Below, piece by piece: positions 55,475 through 64,000 of a stretch of 64,000 nt of DNA. Source of the DNA: Fortiea contorta PCC 7126. GTDB taxonomy: Bacteria > Cyanobacteriota > Cyanobacteriia > Cyanobacteriales > Nostocaceae. The notes under the pieces are model-generated. The model did not search any database and had not been told where the DNA came from. It was given only the letters and a program-made list of their open reading frames with translations. The translations under genes were made by a program, and so were the position numbers. The stretch covers positions 2,437,395 to 2,501,394 of the forward strand of contig NZ_KB235930.1 in NCBI RefSeq assembly GCF_000332295.1, written 5' to 3'. Each line of letters opens with the position of its first letter. Positions within the stretch are counted from its first letter, which is position 1.

Positions 55475-56294
55475 CCTAATTTCCTCCTTTAAGAGGTTAC
55501 TTGCACTTTAATTTCAACAGTTTACAGTTTGCTTTTATCTTTATTTAAATGGTGGTAACAGACATAAATAATGTTTTTTTAATTTAACAACTTTTATTTA
55601 ATTTATTACATCTATCTTTCTTAGCTATATATTGAGATTAAGTAATGTTGCTACTTATAACAAAACTTTGCTTTAACTTCACATCATTTTCAAAGTATAT
55701 ATTATCTTGTGGCGATCGGCTATCTAGCTAAAATTTTAGAATATATATCTAGCCAATGTAAAGGCATCCTACTACTGCTGACCAGATAAGCAAACATTCA
55801 TATATAAGCGGGGGTTGTCTGGCAACGAGTGTACTATGATCCTAATGGAGTAACGCCAAAACGACGACCACATTAACTGCGAAGTCGGTCAGCCAGAGGC
55901 AATGGTAGTCAGAATGGCTGTAAATCACCAGTTAAGATTAAGAATATCACGCTGTTAGCCTTCTGAATAAGATCTCGACAGTGATGAACGCCTAACTATG
56001 AGTCAAAAGCTGGCAACATTGGCAGATTTAACAGATTTTTAGAAATCGGGTAGCCATCGCGGTTGAGCAATTTTGGAGGTGTTATCAGTAAACTTATCCT
56101 GTGAAAGTGTGAACTCCTTTGCCATTAGCAGTACACTGGATCTTTGCTGAAGGACATCTATCCGCCATCAGGATGCAAAATCATACCTGACAAGCACCGT
56201 TGCTCTCAGCCAAGAAACATCAAGTAATGGAAGTGCTCATCGGCGTTTCGCGTGCACTCGGAGTCAAAAATACCAAAAAATATAGAAACTAAGC
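55475..56294. other. 820-base gene-free region upstream of tig
   Basis: Divergent gap between asd and tig. From about 55840 to 56280 the DNA is less AT-rich than the usual spacer, lacks heptamer repeats, and holds an inverted repeat CAGCCA (55890-55895) / TGGCTG (55915-55920). No long open frame is seen. It may carry a long leader or a small RNA. Confidence 0.45.
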
Positions 56295-57722
56295 ATGAAA
56301 GTCACCCAGGAAAAACTTCCCGCTAGCCAGATAGGGCTGGAAATTGAAATTACACCAGAGACTACCAAGCAAACTTACGAACAGGTAATTAAAAATTTAG
56401 CTAGTACTGCAAATATTCCTGGGTTTCGCAAAGGTAAAGTACCTCGGCAAGTATTGCTACAGCGCTTGGGGATGTTGCGGATCAAAGCTGCAGCGTTAGA
56501 AGAACTCATTCAAGATGGGATTGAACAAGCAGTAAAACAAGAAGCAATTCCGGCCATTGGTCAACCACAATTACGGTCTTCCTTTGAAGAATTAATTGGT
56601 AATTATGAACCAGGGAAGCCGCTGACGATTTCTGCATCTGTGGATGTAGAACCAGAAATAGATTTAGCTCAGTATACAAACTTGCAATCTCAAGCAGAGG
56701 AAGTTAAATACGAAGCAACTCGCGTTGATGAAGCTTTAGAGAAAGAACGCCAAGAACTGGCGACCTTAATTCCTGTGGAGGGACGCCCAGCCGAAATTGG
56801 GAACGTGGCCGTACTTGATTTTAAAGGCGTACTAGCCAAGACTGCCGATGAGGACGAAAACGCCGAGCCAACACCAATTCCCGGTGGGGAAGCAACTGAT
56901 TTTCAAGTCGAGTTATACGAAGACCGGTTTATTCCTGGATTTGTTTCTGGCATAGTAGGCATGAATCCAGGAGAAACTAAAGAAATTTCCGCTCAATTCC
57001 CCGATCCCTACGCTAACGAAGAGCTAGCAGGCAAAGCAGCTGTGTTTACAGTCACGCTCAAAGAACTCAAAGAAAAAGAGTTACCAGAGTTAAACGATGA
57101 TTTTGCCCAAGAAGTCAGCGACTTTGACACCTTAGCAGAACTGCGCGCCTCTTTAGAAGAAAAATATCAAAAAGAAGCAGAGCAAAAAACTAAAGCCAAT
57201 CAGCAAGAAGCCTTAATAGCTGAACTCCTCAAACACGTAGAAGTAGACTTACCAGCAACCTTAATTGAGCAGGAAGTCGATGCGATGCTGACCCAAACAG
57301 CAGTTCGCCTCTCTCAGCAAGGATTGGATGTGAGGAAGTTGTTTACTCCAGATATTATCCCCCAATTAAGAGAGCGATCGCGCGATGAAGCCAAAGAACG
57401 CCTCAAGCGCTCCCTAAGTCTCAAAGAAATTAGTAAGCGCGAATCCATTCAGGTGACGCCTGCAGAAGTTCAAGCTAGAGTTACGGAATTGTTGGAGCAG
57501 TATCCTGATGAAGATGTGGATGTGGAAAGGCTGCGCTCCATCGTCGAAAACGAACTAGCAACAGAGAAAATAGTCGATTGGCTCTTGGCTAATTCCACCG
57601 TTGAACTAGTACCCGAAGGCTCTTTAAGTACGCCAGCAGAGGAAGCAACGACTTTAGAGCTTCCAGAAACCGCAGAACCAAGTGAAGACACAGCCACCAG
57701 CGAGTCTACAAATCTTGAGTGA
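56295..57722 (+). CDS. tig: Trigger factor
   Basis: Protein of 475 residues. It has an N-terminal ribosome-binding domain with the GFRKGKVPRQVL signature, a central FKBP-type peptidyl-prolyl isomerase domain (about 165-255, VLDFKG ... GFVSGIVGMNPGE) and a long helical C-terminal chaperone domain ending in an acidic, Thr/Glu-rich tail. It binds nascent chains at the ribosome exit. First of the usual tig-clpP-clpX group. Confidence 0.95.
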   Translation: MKVTQEKLPASQIGLEIEITPETTKQTYEQVIKNLASTANIPGFRKGKVPRQVLLQRLGMLRIKAAALEELIQDGIEQAVKQEAIPAIGQPQLRSSFEELIGNYEPGKPLTISASVDVEPEIDLAQYTNLQSQAEEVKYEATRVDEALEKERQELATLIPVEGRPAEIGNVAVLDFKGVLAKTADEDENAEPTPIPGGEATDFQVELYEDRFIPGFVSGIVGMNPGETKEISAQFPDPYANEELAGKAAVFTVTLKELKEKELPELNDDFAQEVSDFDTLAELRASLEEKYQKEAEQKTKANQQEALIAELLKHVEVDLPATLIEQEVDAMLTQTAVRLSQQGLDVRKLFTPDIIPQLRERSRDEAKERLKRSLSLKEISKRESIQVTPAEVQARVTELLEQYPDEDVDVERLRSIVENELATEKIVDWLLANSTVELVPEGSLSTPAEEATTLELPETAEPSEDTATSESTNLE

Positions 57723-58101
57723 GCGCACACCAAGAAAGTAGCTATTGATTGGAGGTGGAGTCTTTCCGGCTCCATTCTTAGCTGCTAAATTCTCACCATC
57801 CATACCGGTTGAAAAAATAATCGCCACTGCGACAATCTAAAATCCAACCAAAATCAAAAGTGGTATTACCACACAGTACCGACTCAAGGATGATGTTGAA
57901 AAATGCGAAACAAACGACAATACACGAGCATCATCCTAGCTTGACACTAAATTACACGAGAAGAATTTATATGAGGCATAATGGTTAACACATAGCTTAA
58001 ATAAAATCCCCTTCCTGGAAAAAAGCAGTATACATCCTGAAAGTGACCGCCAAGCCATTGCTGCTTTCGTTACTGTCCTACTTACTCTTAAGTGTTTTTG
58101 T
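57723..58101. other. Intergenic region upstream of clpP
   Basis: 380 bases. A TTGACA hexamer (57941-57946) lies 156 bases before the clpP start and could be a -35 box, but no good -10 box stands at 16-18 bases, so I do not call a promoter. Confidence 0.35.
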
Positions 58102-58800
58102 ATGCTTGTATCGCAGTCGGGAAATTACCCAATCCGCAGTTTGAGTCAACTAAACATCAATTCCCACCTCAATGGCCCGACTAACATCGTGCCGATGGTG
58201 GTAGAACAATCTGGCATGGGAGAAAGAGCATTCGACATCTACTCCCGCCTACTCAGGGAGCGGATTATCTTTTTGGGAACGCCAATAGACGATACCGTTG
58301 CTAACTCTATTGTTGCCCAATTGTTATTCCTAGATGCCGAAGACTCCGAAAAGGATATTCAACTGTATATTAATTCCCCTGGTGGCTCAGTCTACGCAGG
58401 TATGGCAATCTATGATACAATACAGCAGATTCGTCCCGATGTCGTTACTATCTGTTTTGGGTTAGCCGCGAGCATGGGAGCATTCTTGTTAACAGCAGGA
58501 GCAGCGGGGAAACGCATGTCTCTACCCGACTCCCGAATTATGATTCACCAACCACTAGGTGGTGCTCAAGGTCAAGCAATTGACATAGAAATTCAAGCCA
58601 GAGAAATCCTTTACATTAAGGGTAAATTGAATCAGTTACTGGCTCAACACACTGGTCAACCGCTAGAAAGAATCGAAGCAGATACCGAACGCGACTTTTT
58701 TATGTCGGCAGAAGAGGCGAAAAATTACGGGTTGATCGATCAAGTAATTTCTCGACAAAATATTCCCACCCCTGGGGAAAATGTCACCATTCTGAAATAA
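58102..58800 (+). CDS. clpP: ATP-dependent Clp protease proteolytic subunit
   Basis: Protein of 232 residues. Catalytic Ser lies in [11 protein letters not shown], His in [10 protein letters not shown], and Asp in the later [16 protein letters not shown] block. The usual mature start is near [16 protein letters not shown], so the first 30 residues are a propeptide or an over-long start. It is paired with clpX nine bases downstream, as in the ClpP2-type cluster of cyanobacteria. Confidence 0.95.
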   Translation: MLVSQSGNYPIRSLSQLNINSHLNGPTNIVPMVVEQSGMGERAFDIYSRLLRERIIFLGTPIDDTVANSIVAQLLFLDAEDSEKDIQLYINSPGGSVYAGMAIYDTIQQIRPDVVTICFGLAASMGAFLLTAGAAGKRMSLPDSRIMIHQPLGGAQGQAIDIEIQAREILYIKGKLNQLLAQHTGQPLERIEADTERDFFMSAEEAKNYGLIDQVISRQNIPTPGENVTILK

Positions 58801-58809
58801 GAGGCTGGT

Positions 58810-60153
58810 ATGTCTAAGTACGACTCCCATTTAAAATGTTCGTTTTGTGGCAAGTCTCAAGAGCAGGTGCGTAAACTAATCGCAGGGCCGGGAGTCTACA
58901 TCTGCGATGAATGCGTTGACTTGTGTAATGAAATTCTGGATGAAGAATTGCTCGACACCAATGGCGCTGCATCAGCACAACAAGCACCACGGTCGGAGCC
59001 ACCTCAAAAACGCCGCACACGCTCTTCCAGTCTCTCATTTAATCAAATCCCTAAACCAAGGGAGATTAAGAAATATCTAGACGAACACGTGATTGGTCAA
59101 GATGAAGCCAAGAAAGTTTTGTCAGTCGCAGTTTACAATCACTACAAACGGCTGGCAATACTCCAGTCTAAAGGCAATGGCAAAGCTGGTGCAGATGACG
59201 TCGTAGAACTACAAAAATCCAACATTTTGTTAATCGGCCCGACTGGCTGCGGCAAAACTCTCTTGGCACAGACTCTAGCCAAAATCTTGGATGTACCTTT
59301 TGCTGTTGCAGACGCCACCACACTGACAGAAGCTGGGTATGTGGGAGAAGACGTAGAAAATATCTTGTTGCGACTGTTACAAGTGGCAGATTTAGATGTC
59401 GAAGAAGCGCAGCGAGGGATTATCTACATCGACGAAATCGATAAAATCGCTCGTAAGAGCGAAAATCCCTCAATTACACGGGACGTTTCTGGTGAAGGCG
59501 TGCAGCAAGCTTTGCTCAAAATGCTGGAGGGGACAATCGCTAATGTACCACCGCAAGGAGGGCGTAAACATCCCTACCAAGATTGCATCCAGATTGATAC
59601 CAGCAATATCTTGTTTGTCTGCGGCGGTGCTTTCGTGGGTTTAGAAAAAGTCGTAGATCAGAGAGTTGGCAAAAAGTCAATGGGTTTCGTCCAACCGGGA
59701 GAGGGACTCTCAAAAGAGAAGCGCGCAGCAGACACCCTCCGCTATCTAGAACCTGATGACTTGGTAAAATTTGGCATGATTCCCGAATTTATCGGGCGCG
59801 TACCAATGGTAGCTGTGGTAGATCCGTTAGATGAAGAAGCGCTGATGGCGATTCTCACCCAACCGCGCAGCGCTTTGGTGAAGCAATATCAGAAGCTGCT
59901 GAAGATGGATAACGTCCAGCTAGATTTTAAACCAGACGCTCTGCGAGCGATCGCCCAGGAAGCCTACCGCCGCAAAACTGGCGCGAGAGCACTGCGAGGT
60001 ATTGTGGAAGAACTGATGTTAGAAGTCATGTACGAGTTACCATCCCGTAAGGATGTGACTCGGTGTACAGTGACACGGGAGATGGTTGAGAAGCGTTCAA
60101 CAGCTGAACTACTCGTACACCCCTCTTCCCTACCTAAGTCAGAATCAGCTTGA
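58810..60153 (+). CDS. clpX: ATP-dependent Clp protease ATP-binding subunit ClpX
   Basis: Protein of 447 residues. The N-terminal zinc-binding domain has CSFCGKSQ and CDECVDLC. The AAA+ core has Walker A GPTGCGKT, Walker [11 protein letters not shown], the IGF-like loop region and sensor motifs. ClpX unfolds substrates and feeds them to ClpP. GAGG lies before the ATG, and the gene is translationally close to clpP. Confidence 0.96.
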   Translation: MSKYDSHLKCSFCGKSQEQVRKLIAGPGVYICDECVDLCNEILDEELLDTNGAASAQQAPRSEPPQKRRTRSSSLSFNQIPKPREIKKYLDEHVIGQDEAKKVLSVAVYNHYKRLAILQSKGNGKAGADDVVELQKSNILLIGPTGCGKTLLAQTLAKILDVPFAVADATTLTEAGYVGEDVENILLRLLQVADLDVEEAQRGIIYIDEIDKIARKSENPSITRDVSGEGVQQALLKMLEGTIANVPPQGGRKHPYQDCIQIDTSNILFVCGGAFVGLEKVVDQRVGKKSMGFVQPGEGLSKEKRAADTLRYLEPDDLVKFGMIPEFIGRVPMVAVVDPLDEEALMAILTQPRSALVKQYQKLLKMDNVQLDFKPDALRAIAQEAYRRKTGARALRGIVEELMLEVMYELPSRKDVTRCTVTREMVEKRSTAELLVHPSSLPKSESA

Positions 60154-60159
60154 TGGTCA

Positions 60160-60215
60160 TTAGTCATTAGTTATTAGTCATTGGTCATTAACTAAAAATG
60201 GCTAATGACGAAGAA
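60160..60215. repeat. TCATTAG-type heptamer repeats
   Basis: Degenerate tandem copies of TCATTAG/TTATTAG/TCATTGG follow clpX, and ATGGCTAATGAC lies just beyond. A similar cluster occurs at 44543-44580 near the start of thiO/thiG. Confidence 0.7.
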
Positions 60216-60239
60216 CCAAGGACAGAGGAAAAATGACAA

Positions 60240-61136
60240 ATGTCTTTCATTAAAGTTCGTGGTATTGAACATTATTATGAGTGGGTAAAAAAACCATCTG
60301 GCGTCTCAATTAAGCCAGTCATGGTTTTTATTCATGGTTGGGCTGGTTCAGCTCGGTACTGGAAAAATACCGCTGATAATTTAGCAGACCAGTTTGATTG
60401 TTTGCTTTATGATATGCGGGGGTTTGGGCGCTCTGGGGGTCAGCCAACCATCGCCCAGGCTAGTGAATCTGTTGTTGAATCCTCATCGCCCCTAGCAGAA
60501 TCGGCGGCGATGGCAGTGCTAACTTATGAATTAGCAGAATACGCTGATGACTTGGTAGCATTATTAAATGAGTTGCAATTAGAGCGCGTTTATATTCATG
60601 CTCATTCAATGGGTGCATCAATTGCTACTTTGTTCCTCAACTGCTATCCCCAACGGGTAGAACGAGGAATTTTGGCTTGCAGTGGGATTTTTGAGTATGA
60701 CGAAAAAGCCTTTAACGACTTTCATAAATTTGGTGGCTATGTAGTTAAGTTTCGTCCGCGCTGGTTAGGAAAGATACCATTTGCGGATCGCCTGTTCATG
60801 GCGAGATTTTTGCACCGTCCCATACCAAATGCAGAACGCCAAGCTTTTTTACAAGATTTTCTGGAAGCAGATTACGATGCTGCTTTAGGCACAATTTTTA
60901 CCTCTGTCAGTAAGGTGCAAGCGGAGTTAATGCCTGTGGAATTTGCCAAACTGACAGTGCCAACACTGCTTGTTGCGGGGGAGTATGACAAAATTATACC
61001 AGCCGAGATGGGGCGTCAAGCCGCAGCTTTGAGTCGCAAAGTCGAGTTTGTGATGATTCCCAATACAGCACATTTCCCCATGTTAGAAGATCCAGCAACT
61101 TACCTGCGATTAGTGCGAGAATTTTTACAAAATTAA
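60240..61136 (+). CDS. Alpha/beta hydrolase
   Basis: Protein of 298 residues. The oxyanion region is VFIHGWAGSARYW, the nucleophile elbow is HAHSMGAS (Ser in A-H-S-M-G), the acid is in LVAGEYDKIIP, and the catalytic His is in PNTAHFPMLEDP. The fold is complete. The substrate is unknown; relatives include esterases, haloperoxidase-like enzymes and cofactor-free hydrolases. It lies 87 bases after clpX and is probably independent. Confidence 0.85.
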   Translation: MSFIKVRGIEHYYEWVKKPSGVSIKPVMVFIHGWAGSARYWKNTADNLADQFDCLLYDMRGFGRSGGQPTIAQASESVVESSSPLAESAAMAVLTYELAEYADDLVALLNELQLERVYIHAHSMGASIATLFLNCYPQRVERGILACSGIFEYDEKAFNDFHKFGGYVVKFRPRWLGKIPFADRLFMARFLHRPIPNAERQAFLQDFLEADYDAALGTIFTSVSKVQAELMPVEFAKLTVPTLLVAGEYDKIIPAEMGRQAAALSRKVEFVMIPNTAHFPMLEDPATYLRLVREFLQN

Positions 61137-61311
61137 ATATATTTTAATAATAATCGCAACTTCAATTTCTCAATCACTCCTTTCATAAATTCGCTGGTCA
61201 AATTTTTGATCACAAAGCATTAGCATTGCTTTCCAACTTCAGCTTTTACGTTGGGCTGAATCGTCGTACACTAACTTTGGATTCATGAAAGGTGTTGCCC
61301 TTACAGGAACA

Positions 61312-62163
61312 ATGAGCGGAAGCAAGATATCAGAGATATTAAAAACCTTCAAGGCAGATTTGCTGTCCGAGTGGACTCAGGAATTAGCTAGTATTAATAT
61401 TCGCAGAGGTTTAATTAAGGAAGCAGAGTTAAAGGAAGAGTGCCGAGAATTCCTCAGCCTGTTTCAGAACGCCGTTGATCAGGGAAACTTGAGCAATATT
61501 CAAGTAGCGGCGTGGAAAGAAGTGCGGGAAATGTTGACGAGTATTTCACGATCGCGATCGCAAAAAGGCTTCACACCATCCGAAACCGCTATATTTGTCT
61601 TTTCCTTCAAGCAACCCCTCTTTAAGCGCCTGCGTCAGCAATTGCAAGACCCGATTGAGTTGGGTGAAGAAATCTGGTTAGCCACTACCTTATTAGATCA
61701 GCTGGGATTGCTGACTATGGAAGTGTATCAAAAGACACGAGAAGAGGTGATTTTACGGCAGCAGGAAGAGTTAATGGAGCTTTCTACCCCAGTGGTTAAA
61801 CTCTGGGAGGGAATTTTGGCATTGCCGATTATCGGCACCCTAGATAGTGCCCGCACTCAAATGGTGATGGAGTCTTTGTTACAGAAAATTGTCGAAACCG
61901 AGTCAGAATTCGCCATCATTGACATTACTGGGGTTCCCACCGTCGATACCCTCACAGCTCAACATCTGCTCAAGACCGTCACCGCTGCTCGTCTCATGGG
62001 AGCTGATTGTATCATTAGTGGCATTCGTCCGCAAATTGCCCAAACAATCGTTTATCTCGGTATTGATTTGGCAGATGTCACCACGAAGGCAACATTAGCC
62101 GACGCCTTTCTGACGGCGCTAAAACGGTTGGGAGCAAGCATTACCCGTCCTCAACCTAAATAG
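61312..62163 (+). CDS. rsbR: RsbR-type stressosome protein
   Basis: About 283 residues from the ATG at 61312, with AGGA a few bases upstream; an ATG at 61285 is also in frame. The N-terminal half is a helical sensor domain of RsbR_N type. The C-terminal half is a STAS domain (LPIIGTLDSARTQMVMESLL ... IIDITGVPTVDTLTAQHLL) with the Thr pair that RsbT-type kinases phosphorylate. It forms the stressosome scaffold with RsbS. First gene of a four-gene stress module. Confidence 0.88.
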   Translation: MSGSKISEILKTFKADLLSEWTQELASINIRRGLIKEAELKEECREFLSLFQNAVDQGNLSNIQVAAWKEVREMLTSISRSRSQKGFTPSETAIFVFSFKQPLFKRLRQQLQDPIELGEEIWLATTLLDQLGLLTMEVYQKTREEVILRQQEELMELSTPVVKLWEGILALPIIGTLDSARTQMVMESLLQKIVETESEFAIIDITGVPTVDTLTAQHLLKTVTAARLMGADCIISGIRPQIAQTIVYLGIDLADVTTKATLADAFLTALKRLGASITRPQPK

Positions 62164-62180
62164 GTACACAGGAGAAATCA

Positions 62181-62594
62181 ATGGAGCGTATTCCCATACT
62201 ACAAATGGGCGATTTCCTGCTTGTGACAATCCAGGTGGATATGCACGATCGCCTCGCCATGACACTACAAGATGACCTCACCAACCGCATCACTCAAACT
62301 CAAGCTCACGGTGTCCTGATAGATATTTCTGCTTTAGAAATTGTTGATTCCTTCATTGGTAGGATTTTAGGTAACATTGCCAAAATGTCGCGGGTGCTGG
62401 ATGCAGAAACAGTCGTCGTAGGGATGCAGCCCGCTGTGGCCATCACCCTAGTGGAATTGGGGCTATCGCTGACGGGTATTCGTACTGCTCTCAATATCAA
62501 AAAAGGTATGGCAGTATTGCGATCATCACTCAATCAAACCACAAATCAAATCACTGCCAATAAATGGCGTGCTCCTAACGATGCAGAAGACTGA
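62181..62594 (+). CDS. rsbS: RsbS-type STAS antagonist
   Basis: Protein of 137 residues, a single STAS domain. The LIDISALEIVDSFIGRIL segment contains the Ser expected to be phosphorylated by RsbT. GGAG lies before the ATG. It builds the stressosome core with RsbR and sequesters RsbT until stress. It overlaps the rsbT start by 14 bases. Confidence 0.9.
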   Translation: MERIPILQMGDFLLVTIQVDMHDRLAMTLQDDLTNRITQTQAHGVLIDISALEIVDSFIGRILGNIAKMSRVLDAETVVVGMQPAVAITLVELGLSLTGIRTALNIKKGMAVLRSSLNQTTNQITANKWRAPNDAED

Positions 62595-62979
62595 AACAGT
62601 CAACATTCAATCTTCTGGTGATGTAGTTTTCATTCGCCAAGCCGTGCGTCGGCTGTCCGTAGAAATTGGCTTTGGCTTAGTAGACCAAACAAAAATTGTC
62701 ACTGCAGCTAGTGAGTTAGCCCGCAATACCCTAGACTATGGGGGAGGCGGGACAGCAACGCTAGAAACACTTCAAGAAGGGCGACGACGAGGACTCAGGC
62801 TCACTTTTGAAGATCAAGGGCCGGGAATTCCTAATATTGAACTGGCGCTGAAGGATGGGTTCACCACAGGGGGTGGGTTAGGTATGGGGTTAGGCGGTGC
62901 TAAACGACTTGCCAACGAGTTTGAGATTCAGTCTGTGGTGGGAGAAGGAACACGAGTAACAATTGTAAGATGGAAATAA
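62581..62979 (+). CDS. rsbT: RsbT-type serine/threonine kinase
   Basis: About 132 residues from the ATG at 62581, inside the end of rsbS; a GTG at 62569 is in frame but less likely. The GHKL ATPase motifs are ASELARNTLDYGGGG (N box), EDQGPGIPN (G1 box) and GGGLGMGLGGAKRL (G2 box). RsbT phosphorylates RsbS and RsbR and, once released, activates a downstream phosphatase. Confidence 0.92.
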   Translation: MQKTETVNIQSSGDVVFIRQAVRRLSVEIGFGLVDQTKIVTAASELARNTLDYGGGGTATLETLQEGRRRGLRLTFEDQGPGIPNIELALKDGFTTGGGLGMGLGGAKRLANEFEIQSVVGEGTRVTIVRWK

Positions 62980-62980
62980 A

Positions 62981-63991
62981 ATGCAAGAATCTATTGCGAT
63001 CGCAATTACTGAATCCAGCCAGACTGGTGAAGCTCGACGGGTCGCGATCGCTCTTGCAACTCGGCTTGGTTTTCAAGAAACTGAAAGGGGTAAAGTTGGT
63101 ATCGTGGTGACAGAGATCGCCAGCAATTTGATCCAGCACGGCCATGGTGGCGTGTTATTGCTCAGAGCGATCCAGCATCATTCAGTTGTCGGTATTGAGA
63201 TTTTATCCCTAGATAAAGGACGAGGAATGGTTGATGTGGATGAGTGTTTGCAAGATGGCTTTTCCACAGCCGGAACTTTAGGTCATGGACTGGGTGCAAT
63301 TCGTCGCCTCTCTAATTTATTTGAAATCTACTCCATTCCTAACCAAGGGACGGCACTCCTCGTTCACTTCTGGTCAAACTCGATACCCCAGCCACCTGAA
63401 AATGCTTTAGAAATTGGGATAGTCTGTTTGCCCAAAATAGGGGAGAATGTCTCTGGAGATGCCTGGGCTTATAAAGTTGACCATCACCGTAGTCTGTTGC
63501 TAGTGGCCGATGGCTTAGGGCATGGGCCTGCAGCTGCGAGTGCTGCGTTAGCAGCCGTGAAAATCTTTCAAGAAGATGATCACCGTTCTCCTGGTGCGAT
63601 TATCGAGGCCGCACACGCCGCCTTGCGAAGTACACGCGGAGCAGTCCTCGCCATTGCGGAAATCGATTTTGAACAAGAATGCTTGCGCTTTGCTGGTATC
63701 GGTAACATTGCTGCTAGCATGATCTCTTTTACCGAAGACCAAAGTCTGCTATCTTATAACGGCACGGTAGGTCATGAAATTCGCAAAATTAAAGAGTTTA
63801 CCTATCCCTGGGTTGCTAACAGACTTTTAATTATGCATTCTGACGGATTAGACACTAAATGGCGGCTTGATCGCTATCCAGGTTTGAGTCAAAACCACCC
63901 CAGCCTGATTGCAGGTGTATTATACCGAGATTTTAACCGAGAGCGAGACGATGTGACGGTTTTAGTAGCTAAGGAAATAATTCGTAATTAA
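62981..63991 (+). CDS. GHKL ATPase / PP2C-like phosphatase fusion (RsbX-type with RsbT-like domain)
   Basis: Protein of 336 residues. About 1-130 is a second GHKL ATPase domain (VVTEIASNLIQHGHGG, DKGRGMVDVD, GTLGHGLGAIRRL). About 145-336 is a PP2C/SpoIIE-like phosphatase (ENVSGDAWAYK, LLLVADGLGHGPAAAS, IMHSDGLDTKW, DDVTVLVAKE) with the metal-binding Asp residues. RsbX resets the stressosome by removing phosphates from RsbR and RsbS, so here kinase-like and phosphatase-like parts are on one chain. It ends 9 bases before the window edge, and the next gene of the module is not seen. Confidence 0.88.
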   Translation: MQESIAIAITESSQTGEARRVAIALATRLGFQETERGKVGIVVTEIASNLIQHGHGGVLLLRAIQHHSVVGIEILSLDKGRGMVDVDECLQDGFSTAGTLGHGLGAIRRLSNLFEIYSIPNQGTALLVHFWSNSIPQPPENALEIGIVCLPKIGENVSGDAWAYKVDHHRSLLLVADGLGHGPAAASAALAAVKIFQEDDHRSPGAIIEAAHAALRSTRGAVLAIAEIDFEQECLRFAGIGNIAASMISFTEDQSLLSYNGTVGHEIRKIKEFTYPWVANRLLIMHSDGLDTKWRLDRYPGLSQNHPSLIAGVLYRDFNRERDDVTVLVAKEIIRN

Positions 63992-64000
63992 AGATTTAAG

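Noticed and set aside
1-64000. tRNA or rRNA genes
   Set aside because: I looked for T-loop GGTTCGAATCC-like strings with matching acceptor stems and for rRNA landmarks and found none. A covariance-model scan would be decisive.

Overview
The window is chromosomal DNA of a filamentous, almost certainly heterocyst-forming cyanobacterium of the Nostocales. The supporting signs are the very frequent HIP1 octamer GCGATCGC, heptameric short tandem repeats (TTCCCTG, TTAGGGG, AGACTTC and TCATTAG types), a psbA gene, a CyanoP gene, a devBCA exporter operon of the heterocyst-glycolipid type, a PatA-like regulator, two stand-alone 'Mo-dependent nitrogenase C-terminus' proteins, an XisF-like serine recombinase and an xisH-xisI pair. 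I found no tRNA, rRNA or CRISPR array.

Layout. 1-8.2 kb: end of a malic enzyme gene, a PEP-CTERM protein, an NTF2-like protein, a PhoD-like phosphatase, a creatininase-family amidase, a nitrogenase-associated small protein, a Uma2 nuclease-like protein and a HAD phosphatase. 8.3-19.2 kb: a membrane-anchored protein, the XisF-like recombinase, an FkbM methyltransferase, a zinc alcohol dehydrogenase, a GT39-type glycosyltransferase, a ClC transporter and a cyAbrB regulator. 19.7-27.8 kb: an Rrf2 regulator, cbiB, pyrR, ddl, an acyltransferase, miaB and an exported protein. 27.9-32.5 kb: xisI-xisH lodged at the 3' end of an apocarotenoid oxygenase gene, then a YgfZ-type protein and a PATAN-receiver protein. 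33.7-40.7 kb: a Uma2 remnant, devA-devC-devB, maf, CyanoP and psbA. 40.9-48 kb: an MBOAT acyltransferase, a thiO-thiG fusion, two unknown genes, cimA and the second nitrogenase-associated paralogue. 48.4-50.7 kb: a run of broken genes, mostly from iron or siderophore uptake. 51.3-55.5 kb: asd-dapA-rnj. 56.3-61.1 kb: tig-clpP-clpX and an alpha/beta hydrolase. 61.3-64 kb: a stressosome module, rsbR-rsbS-rsbT plus an ATPase-phosphatase fusion.

The most notable structure is at 27876-28926. The xisH-xisI pair is flanked by two 94-bp direct repeats (92/94 identical). The right copy is the real 3' end of the carotenoid oxygenase gene and includes the codon for the last predicted iron-ligand histidine. 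The left copy is a second, still readable 3' end beyond the cassette. Its one internal difference is a conservative Val/Ile change, and its stop is replaced by a three-codon extension. The cassette therefore looks like a small mobile unit that inserted without breaking the gene because it supplied a replacement 3' end. The XisH protein keeps a D...E-x-K nuclease motif. This suggests a seamless, homing-like form of mobility for xisHI cassettes.

Other structures of interest are several short foldback or MITE-like elements, including a 194-bp element with 12-bp perfect terminal inverted repeats and four perfect hairpins. There are also a gene-fragment junction exactly at a HIP1 site and an in-frame HIP1-containing duplication in devA.
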